NCBI RefSeq assembly: GCF_026151205.1 | Contig: NC_087083.1 | Span: 310,001-374,000, forward strand | Source: Bolinopsis microptera | Lineage: Eukaryota > Ctenophora > Tentaculata > Lobata > Bolinopsidae | Direction of reading: 5' to 3' | DNA length: 64,000 nt | Shown here: one piece after another, positions 1 through 10,764 of the stretch | Layout of the letters: each line of letters begins with the position of its first letter | Numbering within the stretch: the stretch's first letter is position 1 | The notes under the pieces: generated by a model | Seen by the model: the letters and a program-made list of their open reading frames with translations, nothing else | What the model was told of the DNA's origin: nothing | Databases searched by the model: none | Made by a program: the position numbers and the translations under genes

Positions 1-846
1 GCGATGGCAGGTTCATTTAAAGACAGCAAATGTGCTTCAGCAACCTTCCATGCTTCTGCGGTGGCTGATGGCGCTTTGGCGATGGGAGGTTCATTTAAAG
101 ACAGCAAATGCGCTTCAGCAACCTTCCATGCTTCTGCAGTGGCTGATGGCGCTTTGGCAATGGCAGGTTCATTTAAAGACATCAAATGTGCTTCAGCGAC
201 CTTCCAAGCTTCTGTAGTGGCTGACAGCGTTTTGGCAATGGCAGCTTCATTCAAAGACAGCAAATGCGCTTCAGCGACCTTCCATGCTTCTGCGGTGGCT
301 GATGGCGCTTTGGCGATGGGAGGTTCATTTAAAGACAGCAAATGCGCTTCAGCAACCTTCCATGCTTCTGCGGTAGCTGATGGCACTTTGGTGATGGCAG
401 GTTCATTTAAAGACAGCAAATGCGCTTCAGCAACCTTCCATGCTACTGCAGTGGCTGATGGCGCTTTAATAATGGCAGGTTCTTTGGTAGTCATCAAATG
501 CACTTCAGCTTTCCTCCACGCTTCTTCCACATGCTTTACAGCAGATTGAAGCTTCTTTAAATTATTCATCATTTTCATTATTGTACTACTGTGTAAATTT
601 TCTGTGGTGAAAGATGGTGCTTTAGCAATGGCAGGTTTGTCAATAGTCAGCAAATGCGCTTCAGCGACCTTCCATGCTTCTGCGGTGGCTGATGGCGCTT
701 TGGCGATGGCAGGTTCATTTAAAGAAAGCAAATGCGCTTCAGCAACCTTCCATGCTTCTGCAGTGGCTGATGGCGTTTTAGTCATCAAATGTGCATTAGC
801 AACCTTCCATGCTTCTGCAGTGTTCGATGGCACTTCTGAAACTGTT
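1..846 (-). CDS. Exon of Ala-rich 26-residue tandem-repeat protein (partial, runs off left edge)
   Basis: The minus strand is open in one frame across the whole interval with no stop. It encodes about nine or ten units of a 26-residue (78-bp) module of the form KAPSATAEAWKVAEAHLL followed by SLNEPAIA. One unit (about 480-640) is expanded by a Lys- and Met-rich insert that keeps the frame. The 5' boundary is placed at 846, just after an AG, because the same junction (AG then AACAGTTTCAGAAG) starts the related plus-strand exon at 22996. The product should form short amphipathic, Ala-rich helices broken by Pro. I do not recognise the family. The opposite strand also has ATG-initiated open frames, but they lack the mixed-charge helix pattern and have no paralogue reading the same way, so I treat them as shadows. 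Both the start exon and the 3' end lie outside what can be seen. Confidence 0.5.
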
Positions 847-2373
847 CTTACTAAATATATTGTTCCATTTGTTAAATTCTTATGATTTTAAATTGGCAAA
901 AAATTAATGCATCTGAATAGGGTTATGGTAATTTAATCATCTCTATTAAGCATAATAGCAAGATCAGAGTGCGAACTACAGACATGAAGGTGACAATATG
1001 TTAAAAAAGGCATGTCTAAGTTAAAAAGAAGTATGCTGAAAAGGTGCATCAATAGCAAATAACTCAAAGTTGCTGTGATTGGATAATGCCACGCTACTGA
1101 GCCATGATATCTCCCACAGGAAGTTAATTTTGGAAATTTTAGCCTTTAGCAGCTGAGATGTTTTTTTCCGAAACTGAACAGTGTTTGTTATGTTTTGATC
1201 ACGCCACTGCCACTGCCGGTTCACGATAATGGAACCAGTGGGCACCCAGATGTGAAGAACCTATCAGTGCATACCTTGTACAAATTGAATGTTTGTTATT
1301 CACAAACTGATTTTGGGGGAGAATCTGAAAATGTAATCACTGAATAATTATTTTAAACGAAAAGATTTGCTTTATGATTTAAGGGCACTGGTGTTGGAAA
1401 CAACGATTTATGCAATATGCTAGGAGACTTAGTCAGTAAAACAAAGTATACATCTAAAAGATCACACAAAACAGATAGGAAACAAAACAAAAAGTTAGAA
1501 TTTCATTCGAATACATATGATGTAAACTAACCGAAGGAGGCAGCAACAAGAGTACGGGGTGTGTACCGAGACCGATATGAAGCCTTTCGTACGAACATTG
1601 TATCCTAAGCTAATATATGTAAAGAAACGGTTCTAGGCAAATTATTAATTATAAGCTATACTATGAATAAGTTAAACTAATTCAAATCAAGTCACTTTGA
1701 AATCGAATCAAATCGAATCAAATTACAATGACACAGACATCATCATACATGATACAAAGAAAACTCCATTTACGGACGTGAGGAGAGTGACTTAATTAAT
1801 TAATTAATCAACCAGACTAGCGTTCTGGTGTGTACAAAAGCTACCAGCCAGTACATTCCTTGCCCCGCTAGTTGATTGTCAAAAAATCATACAGCTCAGA
1901 ACAAACAGCCATTTACCACTAAGAGCATTATATGTTTTCATTTGTTTAAATTTTATGCTGTAAAATGTGCTAAAACTTTGATTATTTGTTTAATTGATTA
2001 TTAATTGTTTAATTGAGTTAGGACTCCTTTAACTATATTAAATAAACTCCTTCTATAACGTCCTCAATAAATGTAATAGATTTGTAGTGTTGTAATTAGT
2101 TTAAAACTTATCTTATACTTATCATAAATATTTTTACAAAATTTAAAAATTTAAATTAATGCTAGGTTTAAAGACCCAGTAAATTAACATAATGAGGATT
2201 CAATTAAACAAAAAATTTCTTTCAATGAGAAAATTTAATTTTTGCACATTTTACAGAATTAACAAATAGATGTGTAAAATATTATTCCCATTTCGTGTAA
2301 CATTTTTCGTGTAACAAATTTGTTGTTTTCTTGAAATTTGTTGTTTTCTTGATCTACAAGGCAAGGGATGTAT
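847..2373. other. Intergenic or intronic, no gene seen
   Basis: AT-rich sequence with only short frames lacking recognisable protein character. The stretch 2065-2105 resembles one half of the large palindrome at 59385-59770 (shared TGTAGTGTTGTAATTAGTTT). Confidence 0.4.
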
Positions 2374-2478
2374 TGTCGTACGTTGTATGACCCGCCGCGC
2401 ATGAAGTGCGCGGCTCCCCCTGTATCGTCGAAGACGATACTATAGTGATGCGACAGTGGGGGTCACCACGTGATACAA
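2374..2478 (+). repeat. Multi-hairpin dispersed element, copy 1
   Basis: Three consecutive hairpins with three-base or similarly short loops can be read. They are GTCGTAC-GTT-GTATGAC (2375-2391), CCGCGCA-TGAAG-TGCGCGG (2395-2413) and GTATCGTC-GAA-GACGATAC (2422-2440). A CCCCC/GGGGG pairing then encloses the third. A close copy lies at 60511-60616, and decayed copies lie at 61060-61172 and (reversed) 62485-62592. The function is unknown. Confidence 0.7.
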
Positions 2479-2876
2479 GGGATGTACAGGCTCGAAAGCT
2501 TTTGCACATGCACACCGAAATGCTAGTCTAGATAAATTTTTGAAGACAAGTCTCATACTTTAACCAAATAAAAATTGCATTGTTGGCGTGGATGAAGAGT
2601 TCTGTTAAGTTTTGTTAAATTACCATGTATTCCTTCAAAATTCCTTATTGTAGTCTCGTGTGCATTTCGACAAAAGTCTAATATAAAATTTTTCAAACAA
2701 TATACACATAATATAGCATTGACCCTATATAAAATCAACCCTTTAAGAATTCAAAAAATTCCCTTAACAATCAAAAATTACCCTTGGTCTTGGGGCTCCA
2801 AGTTAAAATTTAAATTGTTTATATCATGTCAACAATGTTTTTAGACAAAAGTCTAATATGCTTCAATTTATTTTAC

Positions 2877-2976
2877 TGGACTCACTGCTCAGCCTGTCAT
2901 TCGGCCGAATCTCTATTCTATATGTTTATGAACATTATAGCCTGGACAGTGGACACTGGAGTCCCCAGGTAAGGGC
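2877..2976 (+). repeat. Dispersed short repeat family (CAGCCTGTCATTC type), copy A
   Basis: It contains GCTCAGCCTGTCATTC, then CCGAATCTCTATT, then GTTTATGAACATTATAGCC, then TCCCCAGGTAA. The same ordered blocks recur at 3808-3866, 58749-58836 and, reversed, at 59148-59235, 60780-60850 and 62600-62660. It looks like a SINE, MITE or fragment of a larger element. No ends or target duplications were identified. Confidence 0.7.
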
Positions 2977-3526
2977 CTGCAGGCTAAACTGTAAACACTA
3001 AAATTTATGTTGTGTAATTTGAAAATATTTTAAAAATCCACTGACTAACTAACAAATACATTTATGTGGACAACTTTAACTTTGCCTTCGGCGCGAAAAG
3101 TGGCATGCAACGTGTGTCAAAACTTTGCGGATTCATGTAACGTACTTTGATTGGCTGAATTGTGTCACGTGGTAGCTGCTTGAACATTGGAATGCGCCAC
3201 GTGTGCAAATCATGCTTGATGTCGCGCGCGAGGTCGAGCCGTCTGTTTAAATTAAACCAACTATAGTAAACCAATTATATACCACCACCAGCCAGTAACT
3301 TTTCCTGGGTTCTTTTCATGTGTTTGGTACATCTTATCGGTGAGATACTCAATTGTCGCTGTTTAATCGGGTTTGAAAGTAAACTACCCTTACATCTGTG
3401 GATATACTATACAGCTGCGATAAAAAAGAGCTTGTGCTAATATCTAGCCTTGCAGTATGTTGTCTATTTATATTGGTGCAATTTGATAATTGCACAGAAA
3501 GAAATTTAATTTGGGCTCGTTTTTGA

Positions 3527-3702
3527 TTGACGATGTCAATCCGTCGAGATCGTTGCTCAGCTCTGCGAAGCAGAGCAACGATCGACGACGATGCAAAGCA
3601 AAAATGCTACTTCGATGCGAAGCAAGAATGCTACTTCGATGCGAAGCAAGAATGCTAGTTCGCGCGGCGCGTTGAAGCGGCGAAGTCCTCCAAGTAAATT
3701 GT
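3527..3702 (+). repeat. GCGAAGC hairpin-rich repeat, copy 1
   Basis: It opens with GATTGACGATGTCAATCCG and contains an outer and an inner hairpin (GCTCTGC-GAA-GCAGAGC). It then has tandem GATGCGAAGCAAGAATGCTA units and a GC-rich end (TTCGCGCGGCGCG...GGCGAAGTCCTCCAA). A shorter copy with the same start and end lies at 61588-61672. The single 61-codon frame across it is low-complexity and is not called as a gene. Confidence 0.65.
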
Positions 3703-3807
3703 GTCTAAGTTGTAAGTGAAACACAGCTTCAATTTTTTTTCCCTACAGCTCTTGCTGGAGGCAAAAAGATTGTAGGGAATAAGTTTATAGCTGTATGCGT
3801 TATTTCA

Positions 3808-3866
3808 GGGCGGCGCTCAGCCTGTCATTTCGCCAAATCTTTATTTATGTTTATGAACATAATAGC
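3808..3866 (+). repeat. Dispersed short repeat family (CAGCCTGTCATTC type), copy B
   Basis: GGCGGCGCTCAGCCTGTCAT is followed by CGCCAAATCTTTATT and GTTTATGAACATAATAGC. The blocks and order match the copy at 2877-2976, but it is truncated before the CCCCAGGTAA block. Confidence 0.65.
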
Positions 3867-4979
3867 TTTACTTGTAGCGCGATGCGTTACTGTGCCGCGC
3901 CGCGCACTCAATGAGGCTTCTCACAGCGACATCGGCGAGATGCGCTACTGCGCCGCGCCGAGCTGAGATGAATTGACATCGTCAATTAAGGAATAAGTAG
4001 TCGGGTTTGGATATATGAGGTGACCCGACGGCCTTGCTTTATGACAAAAGTCTGCTCCTTCGCAATATAGACCACTCCCATATAATTATGTATATAGGAA
4101 GCGTCTTTTGTGAAATTCTTCATTCGCAACGCGCAAATTTATTTTCCGCAATTTTCTGGATTCATTTATTGTTGATGTGCGGAACTACATTATTCAAATA
4201 AATCGTCAATTTTTATACCATGCACGAATCCTACTCATTTATAAAAAACATACTATGTAAATATGATGCACTTTTTTCAAGTCACACTTTTCACTCAAAG
4301 GAATTAATGGTACAAGTACATCGTAGGGAAATCTGATCGTGCGTGGTTTAACCGGAGCGAAATTCTTTTTCAATTTAAAGTATGGACACACAAAGGACTT
4401 TATTAGATGTATAAAATGTTAGGTCACATCTGAGTTAAATCTAATTAGTCTATTCAATTTGTGATTACCATTCTTTCTGATTGTCACATGATTCACGATC
4501 ATCCTGCTCCAACCGATTCAGCCCCACCAAATTTTTTTAAAAAAACCAATAAAGTATAAAATAAAATATAAATTACATTCAATTTCAGCAATAGCCAATT
4601 GGCTGACTATAAGGTCATGGCCTGAACAAACAATTTTTTTAAATAGAGCACAAATGTGTAATAAGTTAATAGATTAAAAACTGATTCGTGTGATGCACTA
4701 CGCAGAGCACAGATAATTGACCACAACAAGGTCAACTGAGGAGGTTTCATCAACAAAGCAACAGTCTTTAATATTAACAGAGTTTAAGTCACCATTTCTT
4801 TTACTTCAGTTCTAAGAGTGGCTGCTTGACCTTTGTTTGTACTTAGGTGCCCTGCGTACAAGTCAGACCGTGTCAAACTGCTAGGATATGCTCCTTTGAT
4901 ATACAGATGAAAGTGTTTTTATTAGTCATACTTACTTCGTCATACTTACTTCACACCGCTACTGCGCTGCTAGCTTGTT
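3867..4979. other. No gene seen; probable 5' flank of the retroelement ORF1
   Basis: AT-rich sequence. 3870-3990 is a GC-rich patch with repeated GCCGCGCCG. The last few hundred bases may be the 5' untranslated part of the element that carries the ORF at 4995, but no boundary can be drawn. Confidence 0.3.
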
Positions 4980-4994
4980 GTGCTGATCTTTACG

Positions 4995-5858
4995 ATGGCA
5001 GATTTGGACTTGGAAAGTATCAATTACATGTGGAATGAGATGTTCACCTGGAGCAAAGAGACTCTGAAGAAATTTTGCAAGCCTTACGGAAAGTTAAAGG
5101 ACATTGCGGACGCTAAGAACTTCAACAGACTGAATAAGCCGGAGATTGTCGATGTGTGTGGTCGATCTTTTGAGTATACGAACTATCTTATGGAGACCGT
5201 TGAAGCGTATAAGAATGTGTTGACCAGACTTCAGGGTCAGTTAATTGAGAAGCAAGAGCAGGTTATCAGTGTTCAGGCCGAGCTATCAGCTTGCAAGACT
5301 GAGCAACTTGAAGCGTTGAAGAAAACTGTGTCAAGTTCAGTTGCTGATTCAGTGAAAGCGGAGTTCCAATCTTACAGCTCAGTCGTTCAAAGTTTGCCAG
5401 CACAGTCTCCAGTAATCAGCCCGGAAGCATTGACGTCTGTAGTCAAGACTATTGTTGCAGAGGAGGACCGCAGCAGGAACCTTCTTATCTTCGGTCTGCC
5501 TGAGGAAAACGAAGAGAAGCTCGAATCTCAAGTCAGTGAAGTTCTGGAAACTATTGGCATAAAGCCAAAAGTAGAGGCTCAGAGAATAGGAAAAAAGAAA
5601 ACGGTTGACTCAATGCGACCAGTTAAAGTTATCACCTCAAACTCGCTCATCGTTAATCAGATTCTGAGGAATGCCAGGAACCTGCGGCAGAGTGAGAAGT
5701 TTAAGACAGTTTTCTTGAGCCCTGATCGGTCTGTCGAACAGAGGAAGCTCCGGAAAGATCTGGTACAGGACATGAAGAAGCGGGCACTTGCAGAACCGAC
5801 CAAAAAGTTTTACATAAAGGACGGGCAAATTTATTGTGCCGATGAGAGCAACGGTTGA
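4995..5858 (+). CDS. Non-LTR retroelement ORF1-like protein (solo)
   Basis: The 287-codon frame ends at TGA 5856-5858. The ATG at 4995 is preferred over the one at 4980 because it has the better context (TACGATGG). The protein has a charged N-terminal region and a coiled-coil-like middle (LQGQLIEKQEQVISVQAELS, roughly residues 80-120). Its C-terminal half contains RNLLIFGLPEENEEKLE, then VKVITSNSLIVNQILRNARN, FLSPDRSVEQRKLRKDL and FYIKDGQIY. This layout is typical of ORF1 proteins of CR1/L2/Jockey-type LINEs, which bind RNA. No endonuclease or reverse transcriptase follows within the next kilobases, so this is a solo or 3'-deleted copy. The frame is undamaged, so recent insertion or domestication are both possible. 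It may belong to the same superfamily as the LINE at 15.9-18.9 kb, but that is not shown. Confidence 0.75.
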   Translation: MADLDLESINYMWNEMFTWSKETLKKFCKPYGKLKDIADAKNFNRLNKPEIVDVCGRSFEYTNYLMETVEAYKNVLTRLQGQLIEKQEQVISVQAELSACKTEQLEALKKTVSSSVADSVKAEFQSYSSVVQSLPAQSPVISPEALTSVVKTIVAEEDRSRNLLIFGLPEENEEKLESQVSEVLETIGIKPKVEAQRIGKKKTVDSMRPVKVITSNSLIVNQILRNARNLRQSEKFKTVFLSPDRSVEQRKLRKDLVQDMKKRALAEPTKKFYIKDGQIYCADESNG

Positions 5859-6439
5859 CAACTTTTTTTGAGTGTGTGTTTTGATATGTTTTGGACCATG
5901 TTTGTGAGGGACATATTGGTAGCTGTAGTTATTTTCTATACAAGACTGAATAGTCTTCAGGCTTTAGCTGAGCTTTAATTTCCGACGCAGTTTTGTTGAG
6001 CCACTAGTCCATGATGGGGAATATAAACAATATATTTAACTCTTAATATAATGGTCATAGCTACTTTTAATTTCATGAATTATACAGATTTTAAAGTACG
6101 CTGGTACGATTTTTATCTTATTAAATTGCTGTTCAATATCTATTTTAGTAAACATTAACTGGGGTAGTAAAACCCAGTTCCCAATCAATCACTTAAACGG
6201 GGAATTGTGGAAAGGCCATGGTTAATCATTAAGGATCAATACAGTTTACTCAAAATATCATTACCAATTATCGTAAATCTACGAAGAATTCACCTGTATT
6301 TGTGCCGTCTTACTGTGTGTCCAAACCTTTGTTCATAACAATTGTGTGCCATTTTTTAATAAATTACATTAAATACAATAAATTAAATCAAGTGATGCAA
6401 TTGGCAGAGCACAATCGTAAATACTGAGCAATAGATATC
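5859..6439. other. No gene seen downstream of ORF1
   Basis: AT-rich sequence without an endonuclease or reverse-transcriptase signature in any frame that I could recognise. Confidence 0.35.
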
Positions 6440-6745
6440 ATCTATCCCTCGTAGCTCTTCTCCTCAGGTATCAGGTTGAAGGAGACATTGGATATAGGGG
6501 CAGTCCATGCCTTCTTTGCCTTTCCACGTACACCTCTAACTGCTACTAGCACACTCCTCATTATATCCATGCTCTGGCGTGTCCTGATGTTACACATCAC
6601 CTGGCTGTAGTCCTCCTTTGTCTTGGTGGCTATCTACACAGCAAGTCTCCTTATGAAACGCTTGGCCTCCGGTGCCATTCCTCCTGTAGTGGTAAATACA
6701 AGGGGGACGAATGACCCTTTCTCCAATTGTTGCACTCGGTTCGAA
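6440..6745 (-). pseudogene. Decayed copy of repeat-associated protein family (TTGGM type)
   Basis: Read on the minus strand, one frame gives QLEKGSFVPLVFTTTGGM, then AKRFIRRLA, an in-frame TAG, then IATKTKEDYSQVM, MDIMRSVLVAVRGVRG and a short tail. The same ordered motifs occur in the larger minus-strand copy at 7702-8694. From memory, similar sequences recur in open frames of many invertebrate genomes and are probably retroelement-derived. The in-frame stop and missing N-terminal half mark this copy as dead. Confidence 0.55.
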
Positions 6746-6783
6746 TGTACTTTTTTTTTCTTTAAAAAAATAAATATATATAT

Positions 6784-7598
6784 ATTATGATTGGCTACTG
6801 GGACACGTCATACACACGGTTGGATTGTTAATTCGGTTGAAGTACCTTTACATCCATTATCACCATAATCTGAACATGATTTATTAAAAATTTGCAATAT
6901 CGAAAACGAAAAATCTGAATAAACTGAAAATTTTAAAACTGAAAGCTGCACTCAATTGATGGAAGGCAAAAATTTACTCATAACTAGCAAGGTAATAACT
7001 ACAAATGAACAGCAGATTTATAAATCTGCTGATAAAAATTAGATAAAAGACATGGTAACTGATAAGAGTTTGAAATTACACGTAAGCAGATAAATTGTCT
7101 AAAATTTCTGTCTCAAATCAAGTTTATAGTGCATCATGAATTTAGGCTTGTTCGATCAAAGTTATATTAGGAGATATTAGGAAAATAGTTCGGTCGGCCG
7201 GAAGGGAGTCCAGACTGAGTGTGGTGTGGAGGCAGGATCACCGAGAGACTCGAGATGCTTGTGAGAGTAGTGTACTCATCTAACCGCCATCCAGTATGTG
7301 CCACCGGTAGAAATACATATATTATGATTGGCTACTGGGACACGTCATACACACGGTTGGATTGTTAATTCGGTTGAAGTACCTTTACATCCATTATCAC
7401 CATAATCTGAACATGATTTATTAAAAATTTGCAATATCGAAAACGAAAAATCTGAATAAACTGAAAATTTTAAAACTGAAAGCTGCACTCAATTGATGGA
7501 AGGCAAAAATTTACTCATAACTAGCAAGGTAATAACTACAAATGAACAGCAGATTTATAAATCTGCTGATAAAAATTAGATAAAAGACATGGTAACTG
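6784..7598. repeat. Composite repeat with identical 278-bp direct terminal repeats
   Basis: 6784-7061 and 7321-7598 appear identical base for base (ATTATGATTGGCTACTGG ... GACATGGTAACTG) with a constant offset of 537 bp. They enclose about 259 bp of unrelated sequence (7062-7320). TA dinucleotide runs flank the outer sides (before 6784 and after 7598), as if the unit had inserted into a TA microsatellite. The layout recalls a miniature terminal-repeat retroelement, but the repeats lack the usual TG...CA ends. A recent segmental duplication is the alternative. Confidence 0.7.
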
Positions 7599-7701
7599 TA
7601 TATATATCCTGTCATCACTCCTGGAGTAATGGATATTATATGTTTATTTCAATAAATATAATAATCAATAAATTAGAATAGAATCTTGTCTTCTTTTCAG
7701 C

Positions 7702-8694
7702 TCACTCTTCTGAAACCTCTTCCTCTACATTCTCCACCTCATCATCAACTTCCTCATCTTCATCATCAACATCATCACCCCTGTCTTCATCGCTGGTGGT
7801 GTGTGCAAGGTTTAGGTCCAGTTCGTCAACAGGTTTTAGGTCCAGTTCGTCAACAGGTATTGCTTTCTCATAATACCGTCCTCTGTGTCCTCTCACTGCA
7901 ATCAAAACTGTTTTGAGTAGCTCAAATCGCAAACGAAGTCTAAGATTTGCCATGATGAGGCTTTTGTCCTGGCTGGTCTTGGCTGCCAGAAGTGTTGCCA
8001 CTCGTTTAAGGAACAATATACAGCCTATTATAAGAGCCCAGATTTCCACTCAAATACTGGCAAGTGCATAATGCTCTAGGAACTCAAAATAAACTCATGA
8101 ACCATACAAATTTGATTTACTTAAAGAAAATAGCATTATATTATAACATTTCTATTTTATCCCTACACATTTGTAAATGATTAGAAGTGTGTAACTTAAA
8201 TTATTTCAGAATTATAACTATTGTGAACTCAATAAAATAATTATCACTTTTGTATCCTTGTATCCTTGTATCCTTTGTATCCTGGTAGCCTGTGGGCCCA
8301 TACCTCCGGTGGTCGAGAATACAAGGCCATTGCAGGTTCCTTTTTCGATCTGTACACAGCGGTCTCCATATTTCCTTTCTTTCTCTCTCTCATGCTTATT
8401 GTACATCTTTGCTCGGTTCATGTACTGGTTCTTTTTCTCATTCTCGTGCAGAGTGTAGAGCTGTGGCATGGTCTTACCTTGATATATAGGCGATTTAGGA
8501 TTGAAAATGCGCACATCAAAGAAAGTCCTCTCAAATGTGCTCCACACTCCTCTTGCTGATATATCAAGCCTAGCCTTATCAGCATTGTTGCCCTTTTGTT
8601 GGAAGTTGGCCGATTCTATAGGTGTTAAAAGGGGCTCAATCCTCACATCCTTGGTCACCAGCCTAAGGTATTCAGCAACTGTGTGTCCAAACAC
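7702..8694 (-). pseudogene. Repeat-associated protein family (TTGGM type), interrupted copy
   Basis: The N-terminal part (8694 down to about 8280) reads through DISARGVWSTFERTFFDVRI, a Lys/Glu-rich segment, GTCNGLVFSTTGGMGPQA, and then runs into tandem AAGGATAC repeats. The C-terminal part (8049-7702) resumes with FLKRVATLLAAKTSQDKS, LRFELLKTVLIAVRGHRG and ends in a long Asp/Glu-rich tail. About 170 bp of unrelated AT-rich sequence separates them, with no clear donor and acceptor, so I call it a broken copy rather than an intron. The D...FFDVR arrangement hints at a PD-(D/E)XK-type nuclease fold, but that is inference. Confidence 0.55.
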
Positions 8695-8879
8695 AATTGA
8701 TCATTACCAACTAGCATAATTACTTCTCAAAACCGATGAATTCAATTTTTCACATGGTGTACAGTACTGTTTACTAGTGATTTTTGTTTATTTGCTCCAA
8801 GTTTTTGCTGATTATGTTTATGTTTCAGATGACATTGTCATAAGTTGTAAAATTTTACCCCAATTGTTATTTGACAGTC

Positions 8880-9646
8880 ATGGCTTCAAGGGTGCTTGCA
8901 TCACGATTAATGTCCAGCGTTAGAGGTGCTCAAAGATCTTGCATGAGAAGGTAAAACCTTCAAATTACACCCTATTGATTACTATCAAGTTGTTTGTACT
9001 GTACCATTTTCTGGGGATATTTTATTAATTACTCCCTCATAAATCATTTTCTCTATTATTTCACAGGTTTCACAATGGACCTCCTCGAAATCCTGATGGT
9101 GAGAATCCCTGGCCATATGTTCAACAGAAACTGTTCTTTGCATCTGGATTTGGTGTCTGCTCTTTAATGCTTGCTATGGTAACCTATTTTAAATCTGCTG
9201 TTGAAGCTACTCAGTGTTCCCCGAAATTCCTTGAGTTCTACAAAATTTAATTTAAAAAGTGGACCGGTTTCTTCAGCATTCTTAAATTGCCATCCTTTTC
9301 AGGCATACGCGTCTGATCTATTTAAGCCCAAGTTTGGTGAAATCGATTGGGGTGAGTTCATTTTAACTGCAAATTATATTTTAGATACTACAGTTTTTTA
9401 AAACTGTCTCATTGATTCAATGAATGATTTTGTTATTAAAATGAAATTACAAAGTAGATTAACTTTCATAGGTACATCTGCTTTAAGAATTATATTTTTC
9501 ATCTCAAGCTAGTATTTACTGAACTCTCTATTTTAGACAAGATAAGAGCTGAGCGTAATGCTCTAGTAGATGAAGCAGCGGAACCTGAAGATGAAGATGA
9601 TGAAGATGATGAAGAAGAGGATGAAGAGGATGAAGACGACGAATAA
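8880..9646 (+). CDS. Small mitochondrial-type protein, COX7C-like with acidic tail (4 exons)
   Basis: Coding exons are 8880-8950, 9067-9178, 9303-9351 and 9537-9646. All junctions are GT-AG and the phases agree (2, 0, 1), giving 113 residues. The N-terminus (MASRVLASRLMSSVRGAQRS) is rich in Arg and Ser with no acid, as in a mitochondrial presequence. Residues about 25-55 (RFHNGPPRNPDGENPWPY, QQKLFFASGFGV) resemble cytochrome c oxidase subunit 7C, which has an H..GP..N....EN.W motif before its single membrane helix (FGSGF). The helix region is about 43-60. The last 25 or so residues are almost all Asp and Glu, which COX7C does not have. COX7C is a structural subunit of complex IV in the inner membrane. 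Alternatives are another single-span inner-membrane protein such as NDUFC1-like or EMRE-like, the latter also having an acidic tail. The gene structure is secure; the name is tentative. Confidence 0.75.
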
Positions 9647-9762
9647 TCTCAAAATTCTTCATTCGAATAGATGCATTTCAATTTAGGAGTCGTTAGGCTT
9701 ATTGTGGTATAATTGTTGTAACACTAAAGACCATCTTGTATATAATATTTAAAGTAAATACT

Positions 9763-9768
9763 ATTAAA
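9763..9768 (+). terminator. Candidate poly(A) signal (ATTAAA)
   Basis: A common variant hexamer about 115 bases after the stop codon of the small mitochondrial-type gene. Confidence 0.4.
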
Positions 9769-10639
9769 CGTTGCCAGTTTTAATTGTAATATTCCTAACG
9801 TTGGATTGATACTGCCTGCTTTCAATTTTCCTTTTCTTGATCAGTTTTTGAAACAGTAATTTATTTATTTCTTTGATTGAGAACGTTCTTTGTTTGAAAT
9901 GTATTGATTTTGTGCCAACATGGTCAACATTATCTCACCAAGTCTTTGCTAGTTCAAAGACATACCAAACAATTGAAATGGATATTCCACATCGTTCGTT
10001 ATCATTAAAAATAGGTTACGTATACAGTTTAATAAGTTTATAATATCATCTAGTGGCTAAAACGTTCCTTATCGAAAATGCAGAACCTCAGTAGCAATGT
10101 TATAAATTTAAATTTCCTGATCATGAAATCAGTTCAGTGATAGCTCTAGTTATATCAATGTTTACTGTTTATGTTTTGTTTCTATCATGCAGTGGTCATA
10201 GTTTTGTACTGAAAAACCATCTGAATACTTTGTTTCATTATGTCATTTCGATCAGTATGTATGATCAGTGTTAAACTGTCATAAATTGCAATTATCTAGG
10301 TATAATAACCGTAGAAAATTATAATAATTATATAATGATTATTTTTCGTACGGTAAGGACCCCATTTCCATTTTCCATCTCTTCAGAAAAAAATATTTTC
10401 AACATAAAACACATTTCTTCGTCTCTCGTCGAAAGTCCATACTCTTGTTTAATCCAGCAAATATCTGCACACTATGAAAACTAACCACCTCCCCCGTGTT
10501 AGCAAAGGACAATGGACAGGATTTTTGGGGGTTTACCCTCGGTGGGTGACCTTACTGTGAACTGTGTGTACACTGCACTTCTACAGCCGGTCAATGTCGT
10601 CAAAATACTTATTCAAGTTAGTATAGAGTTAATGTAGAG
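9769..10639. other. Intergenic, no gene seen
   Basis: AT-rich spacer between the small mitochondrial-type gene and MTCH. No supported exon on either strand. Confidence 0.35.
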
Positions 10640-10764
10640 TGCACATTTAGTGCACATTTAGTGCAAGTTAAGTGCACGTTTAGTGCACATTTAATGCACA
10701 TTTAATGCACATTTAGTGCAAGTTAAGTGCACATTTACTGCACATTTAGTGCAAGTTAAGTGCG
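10640..10764. repeat. 12-13-bp tandem repeat (GTGCACATTTA)
   Basis: About ten imperfect units of AGTGCACATTTA or AGTGCAAGTTA, lying about 450 bp before the MTCH start codon. Confidence 0.8.

Noticed and set aside
4-885. Long plus-strand open frames with a repeated MAGSFKDSKCASATFHASAV-like peptide
   Set aside because: They are opposite-strand shadows of the Ala-rich repeat. The minus frame is open throughout and has a paralogue with the same exon junction.
6784-7598. Classical solo LTR pair
   Set aside because: Repeats do not begin TG or end CA and I see no primer-binding site, so I kept only the neutral description.
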